Source: Synergistaceae bacterium (GTDB lineage: Bacteria; Synergistota; Synergistia; Synergistales; Aminobacteriaceae). Taken from it: a DNA stretch of 64,000 nucleotides. A model generated the notes under the pieces. The model saw nothing but the letters and a program-made list of their open reading frames with translations, was not told the DNA's origin and searched no databases. A program made the translations under genes and the position numbers. The stretch is from contig JAFSJJ010000044.1 of the NCBI GenBank assembly GCA_017439345.1, forward strand, positions 1 through 64,000. The letters are read 5' to 3'. Of this stretch, positions 24,630-34,178 are shown piece by piece. Within the stretch, counting starts at the first letter, position 1. Every line of letters begins with the position of its first letter.

Positions 24630-26507
24630 ATGCAGAAAGCTAATAACTTTGACGCAGGCTTTATAGCTAAGATATTCGGCCTCGTATTATTCTTATATTT
24701 ATTTCTGGGCTTCATGGTGCTGCCGTGTCTTAATACGCTAACTTCAATTTTCACGACAAGAAACGCTTCAGGTGTGATAGATCCCTTTGCAGTCGTAAAA
24801 TTTTTCATGGCCGGGACAATGCCTTTATTCGTGTGGAACTCTTTGAAGCTCGCAATCTGTCTCGTTATCACCGTTAATGTTGTAGGAATAAGCATAGTGT
24901 TATTAACAGAATACTTTGACATCAAAGGCGCGTCTATATTGCGAATGGGTTACATGACCACGCTGATATATTCAGGAGTCGCACTCGTTACGGGCTACCA
25001 GTTTTTATATGACTCAAACGGAATGATGACAACGTGGCTGGCTCAAATTTTCCCTCACATGAATCGTCAATGGTTCTCAGGTTTCAACGCAGTGTTATTT
25101 ACTATGACTTTTGCATGTACGTCAAATCATGCTTTGTTCTTGAGAAATGCAATCAGGGGAATTGACTACAACACAGTAGAAGCTGCTAGAAATTTGGGAG
25201 CATCTCCGTTTAAAGTATTATTCAGAGTTGTAATGCCGACTCTATTGCCGACTCTGTTCTCGTTGACCGTAATGACATTTATAACAGGACTCTGCGCTAT
25301 GTCTGCTCCTACTTTACTCGGCTATAACTCGATTAACCCGGAAATTGTAAGGCTCGCGGGGTCAAGTGCAGCTGATGAGTCATTCCCTCAGGCAAGGGCA
25401 GCGTTGCTCAGTATAATTCTTGCTATGTTCACGGTTATATTACTCAGCGTCCTGAATCACTATGAACGAAAGGGGCATTATCTCTCAGTCTCTAAGACAA
25501 AGGCCAAGCTCGTCAAGCAGAAAATTAATAATACGTTTTGGAATATCGCGGCTCATGTCTACGCTTACGTGTTATTTATAATTTACATGACTCCTGTTGT
25601 TATGATAGTGTTATTCTCGTTCCAGAACTATCCGGCAATAAGAAGCAAGATGCTTAATTTCACGGATTGGACGTTCATAAATTATTTCGGGACTCAGAAT
25701 TACGAATATATGACATCGCGGGGAAGGCTCAGGACTCGAATCGGTTCAATTTCCGGAGTGTTCTCGAACTCTGACGCAGTAGGGGGCATTAGATTATCAT
25801 TCATAATGTCTGCAATAGCGGCGGCTTTAGCTTGTGTGATTGTAGTCTTGGCCGTGTCGTACATCTTCAAGCATAGAAACAAGACAAGAGCGTTAATAAC
25901 AGAGAGCTGCTTATTATTTCCGTGGCTGCTTCCGACTATATTAATCTGCTACTCGTTCAGGATATTTTTTAATAAAGAAGTCTGGTACGTGTTCGGACAA
26001 AATTTATACTGGCGCGAGAATGTAAGATTCTTAATCATCATGGCTTACACCGTTACTAAATTGCCATTTGCATTGAGAATGATTAAAGCTGCGTTCTATG
26101 CGATTGATGACGAACTTGAGGACGCTGCTAAAAATTTGGGAGCTTCTCCGGTTTATACGTTCCTGAAGGTCAAGCTGCCGATTATATTGCCGAGTGTGCT
26201 TGCTGTATTCGCCCTGAACTTTAACGCGTTATTCACTGAATATGACATGGGAGCAACGTTTCAATCATCGTACGGTAAGACTTACGCAATGATTATCCAG
26301 AATATGACAATGGAAGAAGGACGCGAGGGCTACAACATAAATGCATCGGGCAGGCGGTGTGCTTCTACTGTCTTTATAATGATAGTGTCAGGGATAATTT
26401 TATATCTCGTCTACGGTGTGGGAGCTAGAGACTTAGGAGAGAGACTCGAGGCTCGCAAGAAGTGGCGCAAACGGTGGGCAAGACTCACAGGGAAAAAATC
26501 AGAGTGA
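24630..26507 (+). CDS. Fused ABC permease with two transmembrane domains (FbpB/PhnU-V-like)
   Basis: The 625-residue protein has two homologous membrane halves, each with an ABC coupling motif: EAARNLGASPFKVLFRVVMPTLLP (about 185-208) and DAAKNLGASPVYTFLKVKLPIILP (about 495-520). Each half has about six helices. Such fused permeases serve iron(III) or 2-aminoethylphosphonate importers with the ATPase encoded just before. No ABC binding protein is adjacent; the nearest is the orphan at 50227-51216. The operon ends with a hairpin at 26522-26545. Confidence 0.9.
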   Translation: MQKANNFDAGFIAKIFGLVLFLYLFLGFMVLPCLNTLTSIFTTRNASGVIDPFAVVKFFMAGTMPLFVWNSLKLAICLVITVNVVGISIVLLTEYFDIKGASILRMGYMTTLIYSGVALVTGYQFLYDSNGMMTTWLAQIFPHMNRQWFSGFNAVLFTMTFACTSNHALFLRNAIRGIDYNTVEAARNLGASPFKVLFRVVMPTLLPTLFSLTVMTFITGLCAMSAPTLLGYNSINPEIVRLAGSSAADESFPQARAALLSIILAMFTVILLSVLNHYERKGHYLSVSKTKAKLVKQKINNTFWNIAAHVYAYVLFIIYMTPVVMIVLFSFQNYPAIRSKMLNFTDWTFINYFGTQNYEYMTSRGRLRTRIGSISGVFSNSDAVGGIRLSFIMSAIAAALACVIVVLAVSYIFKHRNKTRALITESCLLFPWLLPTILICYSFRIFFNKEVWYVFGQNLYWRENVRFLIIMAYTVTKLPFALRMIKAAFYAIDDELEDAAKNLGASPVYTFLKVKLPIILPSVLAVFALNFNALFTEYDMGATFQSSYGKTYAMIIQNMTMEEGREGYNINASGRRCASTVFIMIVSGIILYLVYGVGARDLGERLEARKKWRKRWARLTGKKSE

Positions 26508-26521
26508 TATAATAACAATGT

Positions 26522-26545
26522 GTCCGGGTAGTAAGCTGCTCGGAC
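26522..26545 (+). terminator. Terminator-like hairpin after the ABC permease gene
   Basis: GTCCGGG pairs with CTCGGAC (one G-U pair), followed by a weak T-rich stretch (GTTTATTAATT). Confidence 0.5.
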
Positions 26546-26639
26546 GTTTATTAATTACTAATACATTTACTAATACAAACTCACGCAATGAACTCCTTCA
26601 CAAATTGATTTTATACGCTCTTCACGATTGATTAACTTG

Positions 26640-27068
26640 TTACACTTCAGCTGTAATATTTATGTCAAGATTCTTGATTCCACGAATAGATTTTAACGCA
26701 TCAATGAATTTCTTTATGTCGCGCGCTAAGCCTTTAGTGATTATGCATTCAAGACAGGACGAGTGACTCAAGTGAACATGAGTCGAACAGATTATCACAC
26801 CCCCGGAGTCATGCTGTGCTGCTGTGAGTTTGCATGACAATCCGGGTAAATGATGATCGTAAATAATCGTTACAGTTGCGCAGACTTCTTTATTATCGTC
26901 AGACTTCCAGCGTTCACCCGAAATATACTGACGCATTAAGAATCTTATTGCCTCTGAACGGTTCTCGCGTTTATGGTCTGAGTAGTAATTCTCCTCAAAC
27001 TCGCTTAATAATTCTTCAGGTATAGTGATACTGAAGCGCGTTAATTTATCGTGTTTATCATTCTGCAT
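26640..27068 (-). CDS. nikR: Nickel-responsive regulator NikR
   Basis: The 142-residue protein starts with a ribbon-helix-helix DNA-binding domain (RFSITIPEELLSEFEENY; NRSEAIRFLMRQYI) and has an ACT-like nickel domain with the ligand pattern YDHH and HVHLSHSSCLE, matching the His and Cys ligands of E. coli NikR. It represses nickel uptake genes when nickel is bound. It overlaps the upstream membrane-protein gene by 11 bases. No nickel transporter is visible in the window. Confidence 0.93.
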   Translation of the reverse strand: MQNDKHDKLTRFSITIPEELLSEFEENYYSDHKRENRSEAIRFLMRQYISGERWKSDDNKEVCATVTIIYDHHLPGLSCKLTAAQHDSGGVIICSTHVHLSHSSCLECIITKGLARDIKKFIDALKSIRGIKNLDINITAEV

Positions 27069-27486
27069 TGATGACCTTTTTACGCGTCCTCTTGGGTGCA
27101 GGTTCTGGTTCTGAGTCAGAGTCTAATTCCGAGTCAGACTCTTTGAACTGAACGTCAATTATTTCTTCTTTAGTGCTGATTGAATGCCCCGTAAGCTGCT
27201 TGTAGAAATACTTGCCTCCCGAACAGAATAACACGGTCAATAAGCCCCAGCCGAACACTCCGAATACGAACGAAGGAAGGACGAATAACACAAAGTGAAT
27301 AACGCTGAATATGAAGCCGCCTATGCATAAGAACATCGGTGAGAATACAAGAAGTAATATACCCTTGTCTTTAGCGTCTGAACTCCTCCAGAGCTTTAAT
27401 ACGTCGCTGAGTCCGCTCATGTATAACGAAGGCTTGACGAAGCTCAAAATTTTTTCACGGATCTTTGCAAATGAAAACGAGAACAA
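27058..27486 (-). CDS. Unknown two-to-three-helix membrane protein with charged C-terminal tail
   Basis: I do not recognise this 142-residue protein. It has a basic N-terminus, hydrophobic segments at about 43-62 and 65-90, and a hydrophilic tail rich in Glu, Asp, Ser and then Lys/Arg. It starts at TTG 27486, 10 bases after AGGAGG. The 3' end overlaps nikR by 11 bases, so the two are probably translationally coupled. It may be a membrane partner or simply a co-transcribed gene. Confidence 0.7.
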   Translation of the reverse strand: MFSFSFAKIREKILSFVKPSLYMSGLSDVLKLWRSSDAKDKGILLLVFSPMFLCIGGFIFSVIHFVLFVLPSFVFGVFGWGLLTVLFCSGGKYFYKQLTGHSISTKEEIIDVQFKESDSELDSDSEPEPAPKRTRKKVINAE

Positions 27487-27559
27487 ATTATTATGACCTC
27501 CTGAAAGTTTTTTGTTTTATTATAATATACTCACATTTTAAGGAGGAATTATATAAATC

Positions 27560-28153
27560 ATGAGAAAACTTTTTGTAATTATCCTGCTCGCTGCTATGCT
27601 TTTTACGAGTCATAAGGCTTATGCTTTGTTCGATGACGCTTACGGCAGAAATTATCCTTCATCTTCGTCTCATTATTCTTCTTATAGTCCGCTGGATTTG
27701 TCATATGAATTCAGAGACGGTTTGAGCGTTGAGCTTCTCGGCTGCTATGTCAACGATGAAGACGGCAATGTCTATAATTTATTTCTCGCTAAGTCCCCTA
27801 AGGACATGAAACTTGACGTAGCTGCTTCGGCTCTGTTTGACAATAAGGGCGGCAGGTTCACTCTCGGGGCAGTAACAGGAGGCAACAACTGGGGCATAAG
27901 AATGGCGGGCTACAGGACTCATAATTTGACTCTTATAGCTGACGTTCCAATAATAATATTATTCGCGTACTCGGCTGAATATGAAGAGTCATCAAGAAAA
28001 CCTGAGAACTTGAGAACTGCCTCAAAAATGAAGTATTTATTCAACGGTCAGGAACTCGAATTTAATAATATCAGAATGCAGAGTTGGGCATCATGTCTGG
28101 CCAAAATGAAGAGCTTAGGCTACACGAAACAGGAATGGTGGGAAAGGCATTAG
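27560..28153 (+). CDS. Putative secreted protein of unknown function
   Basis: The 197-residue product has a clear signal peptide (about 1-22, ending KAYA) and then a Tyr/Ser-rich stretch (YGRNYPSSSSHYSSYS). I recognise no domain. The ATG follows AAGGAGGAATT. It is divergent from the nikR unit over a 73-base gap and ends at a bidirectional terminator shared with the GH57 gene. Confidence 0.72.
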   Translation: MRKLFVIILLAAMLFTSHKAYALFDDAYGRNYPSSSSHYSSYSPLDLSYEFRDGLSVELLGCYVNDEDGNVYNLFLAKSPKDMKLDVAASALFDNKGGRFTLGAVTGGNNWGIRMAGYRTHNLTLIADVPIIILFAYSAEYEESSRKPENLRTASKMKYLFNGQELEFNNIRMQSWASCLAKMKSLGYTKQEWWERH

Positions 28154-28166
28154 GATAAATAATAAC

Positions 28167-28206
28167 GCTCCCTGCCTGAGTCAGACAGAGAGCAAAATTT
28201 TTTAAT
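28167..28206. terminator. Bidirectional terminator between convergent genes
   Basis: GCTC-CTG-CTG pairs with CAG-CAG-GAGC (two internal mismatches) around AGT. It is followed on the plus strand by AAAATTTTTT and lies between two converging genes. Confidence 0.6.
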
Positions 28207-30629
28207 TAAGACTTCACGTTGACAAGCATCTCATCAGAAAATTTGAGCGACTTCCCTAATTCATAGAGTGCCTTGCGTAAATTCTCCGGTTCCTGCCTTA
28301 ACGCCTTGCCTTCCCGTGCAATAAGTTCATAATATAAATTCTGGGTGTCCTCAAGCTCTAAGTGCCAGTCAAATTCGCCGCTGAATAATTTTATTAACTC
28401 ATTGAGTTCATTTACTGCATTAATATCAAGACCTGCAACACACATTGAAGTTAATATTTCGTTCATGCAGTCAGAGAATGCAAATTTGATTCGTTCTTCA
28501 TCTGGTTTGATGTGCCAGAACTTCGCAAGTTCAAATTCACGGGCTATGCTCTCAAGATTTGGACTAGAGTCTTCAAGTTTCTTTACGATTTCTGAAGTGA
28601 GCGTGAACTCCGCAGCAGTTGTGATTATTGCAGGAGGCTTTGACCCTAAGAAAGTCAAGTACTCTAATAACTGATCATAATTCTTGACGATGTCCTTAAT
28701 ACTGTCTTCGAGTCTGTTGATGTCCTGTTCAAGAAATTCGTTTATCAGCCTGTTCTTGGAGTTCGACGGGATATTATTTAACGTGAACTGATTATAGCCG
28801 AACTTGTCGAATAATAATTTTGCCCTGTCTTCATTATAGAATAACGCTTGAAGCTCCTTCACGTCGTCAATAGTCAGTGGCTCAAGAGAATCACTCTCAC
28901 AAATTCCGCACAGAAGCAAAGCACTCTCAGTGTAGCCTTTATTATAAGTAACTGCGAAAGTGTAAGTGTCCTCTATGTCAGTTATACGTGATTTGACGTG
29001 AACTTTTCCTGCTGAGAACGCCTGCTGTTCGTTGATGTCGAGCCGTAATGCATTGCCCTCCATGTCCCAACAGCCTTCGGAGAAAATTTCTTTGTACTCG
29101 TCAAGCAGTGAAGTTATGCCGTAATATGCAGCCATTTGCTTTAAGTCCGCTATACCCTGTTTGGCCCTGAGTTCATAAATCTTTGCGCCGTCCTGTAATT
29201 CCGGAACGTTACTTGGAGCTTGAGCAAGAATCTTCAGGAATTCTGACTCTAAATCTTCATCAAAGAGTCTTTTAGCCATTCCGATAGCACATGCAGCGTA
29301 ACGCATAATTTGTACAGGTTCAATTCTCGAGATCTCATCAAAGAACCACCCGCAAGACGTGAACATTAAGAGCGAGTCACGTTCCATTTCGAGCAGAGTC
29401 AATGCCTTTACTTTCTCATCGTGAGTCAAATTTCGTCCTGTCTGTTCGAGTAAAAATTGATTGATATTATCTTCGGATCTGTCAAGAATAACGTTGATAT
29501 ATTTATTGCGTGCTTCCCATGGATTAGAAAACATATTTGCTGACTCGTAAAGATTTGCAAGTCTGTCTCTTAGTGCGTTAAGTGCTTCGCGTAAAGGCTT
29601 TCTCCATTTGTGATGATAGTCCGGAGTCCCGTCCCCGCAGCTGCAATCACTTCTCCAGCGTTCGACACCGTGCGCACAGCTCCATGAAGAGTTCTCGATG
29701 ATTTTCACTTCGCGTTCAGGAGGGTAGAATGATAAGAACTCGCCGTAAACTGTCAATTGAGCTTCAGTTGAATAATCAAGGGTATCAAGACAGTATGCTA
29801 AAGCCATATCGCCGTGTTTGTGATGATGGCCGTATGACTCGCCGTCCGTTGCAACGTGTGATAATACAGGCTTCCCATGTGAGTGATTAGCTTCGATTAA
29901 TGCCCTTGCGAAAGCTCCTCCGTCATCGAGTAAGCCCCCGAATGCAATTTTTTGGGAGAGTGTTCCGTCATAGAAAAATAAATTCATGCTTCGACCTGAA
30001 GGCAGTTTGCATAGATATGCGCATGTTGTATCGACCCTTGCGCCTGTAACGTCCTCCCAGTCTCCCCAGCCCATTATTCGAGTCGACTTAGCCTGCCATG
30101 GTGATAAAACTGTGAATAAAATATTATTCTCTGCTAAGACTTCAAGAGTCTCTGTGTCTACTGCACACTCAGCGAGCCACATACCTTCGGGCATTCGTTT
30201 AAATCTTTGCTCGAAATCTGCAATTCCCCATTTAACCTGGGTCTCTTTGTCGCGTCTTGAAGCCAGCGGCATAATGATATGATTATAGACCTGAGCCATA
30301 GCCGGGCCGTGTCCTGAGAATCTCTTCATGCCTTGTTTATCTGCTTCGAGTATTGCAGCATAAGATAACGGATCATTTTCCTCGAGCCATGTTAATAAAG
30401 TCGGACCAATATTAAAGCTCATTCGTGAATAGTTGTTGCAGATTTTAATTATTTCGCCTTGTTTATTCAGAATTCGTGACGCTGCGTTTCTGCTGTAACA
30501 TTCGGCGTTAATTCGGGCGTTCCAATCGTGCCAGGGAGCTGCGGACTCCTGAACTTCGACGGTCTCAAGCCAGGGGTTCTCTCTGGGCGGCTGGTAAAAA
30601 TGTCCGTGAATGCAAATATAGTGAGGCAA
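28206..30629 (-). CDS. Glycoside hydrolase family 57 protein with DUF3536-type C-terminus
   Basis: The 807-residue protein begins HYICIHGHFYQPPRENPW, the GH57 opening, followed by RINAECY, PEGMWLAECAVD (the Glu is the likely nucleophile) and VATDGESYGHHHKHGD (the Asp is the likely acid/base). The rest is a long helical region resembling DUF3536. GH57 enzymes act on alpha-glucans as amylases, branching or glucan-transfer enzymes; which activity applies is unclear. No signal peptide, so it probably acts on internal glycogen. It starts at TTG 30629, about 9 bases after AAAGGAG. Confidence 0.88.
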   Translation of the reverse strand: MPHYICIHGHFYQPPRENPWLETVEVQESAAPWHDWNARINAECYSRNAASRILNKQGEIIKICNNYSRMSFNIGPTLLTWLEENDPLSYAAILEADKQGMKRFSGHGPAMAQVYNHIIMPLASRRDKETQVKWGIADFEQRFKRMPEGMWLAECAVDTETLEVLAENNILFTVLSPWQAKSTRIMGWGDWEDVTGARVDTTCAYLCKLPSGRSMNLFFYDGTLSQKIAFGGLLDDGGAFARALIEANHSHGKPVLSHVATDGESYGHHHKHGDMALAYCLDTLDYSTEAQLTVYGEFLSFYPPEREVKIIENSSWSCAHGVERWRSDCSCGDGTPDYHHKWRKPLREALNALRDRLANLYESANMFSNPWEARNKYINVILDRSEDNINQFLLEQTGRNLTHDEKVKALTLLEMERDSLLMFTSCGWFFDEISRIEPVQIMRYAACAIGMAKRLFDEDLESEFLKILAQAPSNVPELQDGAKIYELRAKQGIADLKQMAAYYGITSLLDEYKEIFSEGCWDMEGNALRLDINEQQAFSAGKVHVKSRITDIEDTYTFAVTYNKGYTESALLLCGICESDSLEPLTIDDVKELQALFYNEDRAKLLFDKFGYNQFTLNNIPSNSKNRLINEFLEQDINRLEDSIKDIVKNYDQLLEYLTFLGSKPPAIITTAAEFTLTSEIVKKLEDSSPNLESIAREFELAKFWHIKPDEERIKFAFSDCMNEILTSMCVAGLDINAVNELNELIKLFSGEFDWHLELEDTQNLYYELIAREGKALRQEPENLRKALYELGKSLKFSDEMLVNVKS

Positions 30630-30670
30630 AAGTTATGTCTCCTTTCGTATTTAATTAATTATATATAGAT

Positions 30671-30710
30671 AAAAAAAAATATCCCTCCTGAATAACATTA
30701 TCAAGAGGGA
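30671..30710 (-). terminator. Intrinsic terminator of the calcium ATPase gene
   Basis: On the minus strand TCCCTC pairs with GAGGGA, with further pairing inside, and is followed by TATTTTTTTTT. Confidence 0.85.
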
Positions 30711-30726
30711 ATTAAAATTTATTTCG

Positions 30727-33270
30727 CTATTTCAATAAGTCAGGCAGGTATTTATTAATCAGGAAACCCGCACCAAGTCTCACAGGGATGACCATGAAAG
30801 CTAACACAAAGCAGTTAAGCCATGAGTCAAGGGTCAAAGCATGAACGCTCAACACATCGCCGCCGAACGTTATAAATATATACTGAAGGACAAATATAAA
30901 TAACATAACAAGCACACAATTTTTACTCGTTGCCATTGAGAGACCGTTGAACGTTATTGACATCATGAAGACTGCGAATAAAGCCGATCTGAGATAAATA
31001 ATATCATCGCTCATAAATAACGCCCTGACTTTTGGAACGAATAACACTGCAAGACATATAAACGTTATGTAAACTGCTCCGGTTATTATCTGGCTTAGCA
31101 TAGAACTTGTGATTATATTCTCGTCTCTGGGAATGGGCTTCTCGTTCATGTATTGCAGTCTAGGCGGTTCAGTTCCGAAGGCAATTGCTGCTAACGTGTC
31201 CATAGCAAGATTGATTAATAATAATTGTATTACAGTCAAGATAATATTCTCGCCGAACATCGGCCCTAAGAAACACGTAAAGACCGCTGCAACGTTGACA
31301 GTGAGCTGAAACACTAAGAACTTTCTAATACTCTTGAACATCGTGCGTCCATAGAGAATTGCTTTTGCTATTGATTTAAAATTATCGTCAAGAATCGTAA
31401 TATCGCCGGCTTCTTTCGCTACTTCAGTGCCTGACCCCATTGCAAAGCCTACATCAGCCTTCTTGAGTGCAGGTGAGTCATTGACTCCGTCGCCTGTCAT
31501 TCCGACAACATAATTTGATTCCTGAGCAATTTTCACAAGTCTGCTCTTATCGCTGGGCAAAGCTCTTGATATGACTCTCAAATTCGGTAATAACGACTTG
31601 AGTTCTTTGTCAGACTTCTCGGCCATCTCCTGCGATGTCATTGCGATCTCTTCAGGCTTGGTGATTAATCCTGCTTCACGGGCTATGGCAACGGCTGTCT
31701 CTTTTCTGTCTCCAGTAACCATGACGACCTGAATACCTGCATTGCGGACTCTCTTTATTGCTTCAACGGCTTCTTTTCTCACGTTGTCGCGGATACTTAA
31801 TACACATACAAGCTCCATCTCTGAGTCCGGGTCTTTTCTCTTGGCGACTGCTAACAATCTCATTGCACGTTCTGCCTGAGCATTGATATATTTATCGAGA
31901 ATTGCAGGGTTTACGTTTTTGCACTGAGCTATAATCTTCTCAGGAGCTCCCTTATAATAAATGCTTCCGTCGTTAAGCTCAACACTTGACATCTTGTTAT
32001 CAGAGTTAAATGCTGTGAACTCCTTGACGTTATTCTTTGCAGATTCGATTTTGCCTAGAACTGCCCTATCAGTCATGAAGAAAGCCATTAATGCCCTGTC
32101 AGTGCTGTTGCCGCCGATAACTGAGTCATCACCTACTGAAGCACTATTATTGACTCCTGCACCTGTGATTAAGTCTTGAAGTAATTCTGAGTCAAGTTCA
32201 GTGAGTGATTTAAACACTTTGCCTTCTGAATTAGCGATCTCTGCAATACTTAATCTGCCTTCTGTTATAGTTCCTGTCTTGTCGCTGAATAAAATATTCA
32301 AGCTGCCTGCTGTCTCGAGACCGTTCAGCTTTCTCACTAGGACATTATCGCCTGCCATCTGCATTGACTGGAAGGACATCAACATTGAAGTCAACATCGG
32401 GAGACCTTCAGGGACTGCACAAACTACAATCGTAACTGCGACTGTTATAGCGTCAACGAGTAATCTTATCCAGCCGTAAGCATCACCGGGGGCGTTTCCT
32501 GTTGCAAGAGTCCTGAGCAATATTCCGATTATGATTGCTGCTGCTCCGGTATAACCAAAGACTGAGATTTGATGAGCCAGCTTGCCGAGCTTGACTTGAA
32601 GGGGCGTTTTTCTTGTCTCTTCCTGGACTTCGAGGGCTAATTCACCGAACAAAGTTTTGTCGCCGACCACGAAAATTTTCATGTAGGCTTCACCCGAACA
32701 TACTACGGTGCCGCGATAAGCATAATATTTGTTGAGCAAATCTTTAATGTTATAGCGTTCGTTCTGAGTGTTTGGAATCTTGTCGGCTTCTTCTGTCTCT
32801 CCGTTGAGTGCTGACTGATCGACTTTGACGCTTCCTGAGATAATTTCGCCGTCCGCTGGAATCTTGTCGCCTGCCTGGAGAAATATAATATCGTCCGTAA
32901 CAACTTCGCTGACGTGAATTTCATGAATGCTGCCATTGCGAATAACTTTTGTCATCTCTCCGGCTTCCTGCTGGGCTTTGAGGGCTGAGGCTTTGTTCTC
33001 CTGCTGGTACTCTGTGATTGACGAGACTCCAGAAGCGATTAACACAGCGATTAATATTCCTACAGGTTCGAACCATTCAGCGCGTCCCATGAAGAATAAT
33101 ACTAACTGGATAACGAGTGCGCATAATAAAATAATGATCATTGGATCTGAGAGGCTGCCCAGAAATTTCTTGAATAACGGATCGCGGGGCAGTTCAGTCA
33201 ATTTGTTTGAGCCGTATTGTTCGCGGCTTGACTTTACTTCTAAGTCAGTGAGACCCTTGAAGTCGCTCAT
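30727..33270 (-). CDS. P-type calcium-translocating ATPase
   Basis: The 847-residue P-type ATPase has an N-terminal cation-ATPase domain, the TGE-type actuator motif (LNGETEEADK), the PEGL ion-site motif (AVPEGLPM), phosphorylation site SDKTGTITEG, KGAPE in the nucleotide domain and MTGDGVNDSPALKKADVG. Overall similarity is to plasma-membrane-type Ca2+ ATPases, which export calcium. A 19-base tandem duplication lies about 30 bases upstream of its start. The gene is monocistronic. Confidence 0.93.
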   Translation of the reverse strand: MSDFKGLTDLEVKSSREQYGSNKLTELPRDPLFKKFLGSLSDPMIIILLCALVIQLVLFFMGRAEWFEPVGILIAVLIASGVSSITEYQQENKASALKAQQEAGEMTKVIRNGSIHEIHVSEVVTDDIIFLQAGDKIPADGEIISGSVKVDQSALNGETEEADKIPNTQNERYNIKDLLNKYYAYRGTVVCSGEAYMKIFVVGDKTLFGELALEVQEETRKTPLQVKLGKLAHQISVFGYTGAAAIIIGILLRTLATGNAPGDAYGWIRLLVDAITVAVTIVVCAVPEGLPMLTSMLMSFQSMQMAGDNVLVRKLNGLETAGSLNILFSDKTGTITEGRLSIAEIANSEGKVFKSLTELDSELLQDLITGAGVNNSASVGDDSVIGGNSTDRALMAFFMTDRAVLGKIESAKNNVKEFTAFNSDNKMSSVELNDGSIYYKGAPEKIIAQCKNVNPAILDKYINAQAERAMRLLAVAKRKDPDSEMELVCVLSIRDNVRKEAVEAIKRVRNAGIQVVMVTGDRKETAVAIAREAGLITKPEEIAMTSQEMAEKSDKELKSLLPNLRVISRALPSDKSRLVKIAQESNYVVGMTGDGVNDSPALKKADVGFAMGSGTEVAKEAGDITILDDNFKSIAKAILYGRTMFKSIRKFLVFQLTVNVAAVFTCFLGPMFGENIILTVIQLLLINLAMDTLAAIAFGTEPPRLQYMNEKPIPRDENIITSSMLSQIITGAVYITFICLAVLFVPKVRALFMSDDIIYLRSALFAVFMMSITFNGLSMATSKNCVLVMLFIFVLQYIFITFGGDVLSVHALTLDSWLNCFVLAFMVIPVRLGAGFLINKYLPDLLK

Positions 33271-33299
33271 GTGAAAAATTCCTCCTGTTTATATTTATA

Positions 33300-33337
33300 T
33301 TTTTATTAGTGTGAAAGATTTTTATTAGTGTGAAAGA
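33300..33337 (-). repeat. Tandem duplication of a 19-base unit upstream of the calcium ATPase gene
   Basis: Two identical adjacent copies of TTTTTATTAGTGTGAAAGA occupy 33300-33318 and 33319-33337. They lie in the promoter or leader region of the calcium ATPase gene. Confidence 0.95.
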
Positions 33338-33392
33338 TTATAACTTTTAGACCTGAAAAAATAAATTATTCGTGATTTGTAATGTTTATGAA

Positions 33393-34163
33393 TTAATTAT
33401 TAATCTTCGTGTATTTTCCTCTGCCTGTAAATTTTATGAAGCCCTTATCTCTCAAAAATTGCAATTGCTGCCGAATCTTTGCGGTTACATTATGATTATC
33501 TGAATGCTTTAGCGCGAGTTCATCAGCAAATGAATACATATCTTCAAGCGAAAAATTATCACCAGGAATTTTCTCAATGCACGTTAATATATCCATGAGC
33601 CAGCCGCGATGATTTATATTCTTTACTCTAAGTCTTGCTGAGCGTTCATAATTTTGCATCACTATATTTTTATTTAGCTCAGTGTGAGACTCGATAACTG
33701 CTATTTTGCCGCGTTCCGGAATATTCCCGTAAAGTATCATAGAGCCTATATAGCCCGAACGTCTTGCATTTGGTGATAATGCTTTGCGTATCTTGAGAAT
33801 ATCAGGAGTGAAAAAATATTTTGGTACTAGAGTAAGATTTTCTACATGACAATCATGATAATGCATAATGAATAAATTAGGATTCGTGCTGCTGTTAATG
33901 CGTTCGAGAGCTGCATAATATGCCCCGTCCAGAATACTTTTGCCGATTGGGCTGCCCTTGCTCTTGAGTTCGTATATTTCACCGCAATTACTGCAATAGA
34001 AATCAGCGAGTCTTGAATTATTCGGGAACTTCAATAATGAATCACAACCGCAGGCCGGGCAGTACATTTCGTTCTTGAGCCATGACTCACTGAGTATTCT
34101 TATGCGCTGTGAAGTGCTGTGATAATTATTAATATCTTGTATTACAGGAAACGTGAGGTTCAT
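33393..34163 (-). CDS. DpnI-like methyl-directed type II restriction endonuclease
   Basis: The 256-residue protein matches DpnI along its length: SQRIRILSESWLKNEMYCPACG, ADFYCSNCGEIYELKSK and a C-terminal winged helix (IRQQLQFLRDKGFIKFTGRGKYTKI). Four cysteines form the zinc ribbon. The Asp in ADFYC and the Glu and Lys in YELKSK form the PD-ExK nuclease centre. DpnI cuts GATC only when the adenine is methylated, so no partner methylase is needed and none is present. It is the last gene of a uvrC-licD-dpnI unit, 15 bases after licD. Confidence 0.93.
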   Translation of the reverse strand: MNLTFPVIQDINNYHSTSQRIRILSESWLKNEMYCPACGCDSLLKFPNNSRLADFYCSNCGEIYELKSKGSPIGKSILDGAYYAALERINSSTNPNLFIMHYHDCHVENLTLVPKYFFTPDILKIRKALSPNARRSGYIGSMILYGNIPERGKIAVIESHTELNKNIVMQNYERSARLRVKNINHRGWLMDILTCIEKIPGDNFSLEDMYSFADELALKHSDNHNVTAKIRQQLQFLRDKGFIKFTGRGKYTKINN

Positions 34164-34178
34164 TGTTGCCGCTTTGTT

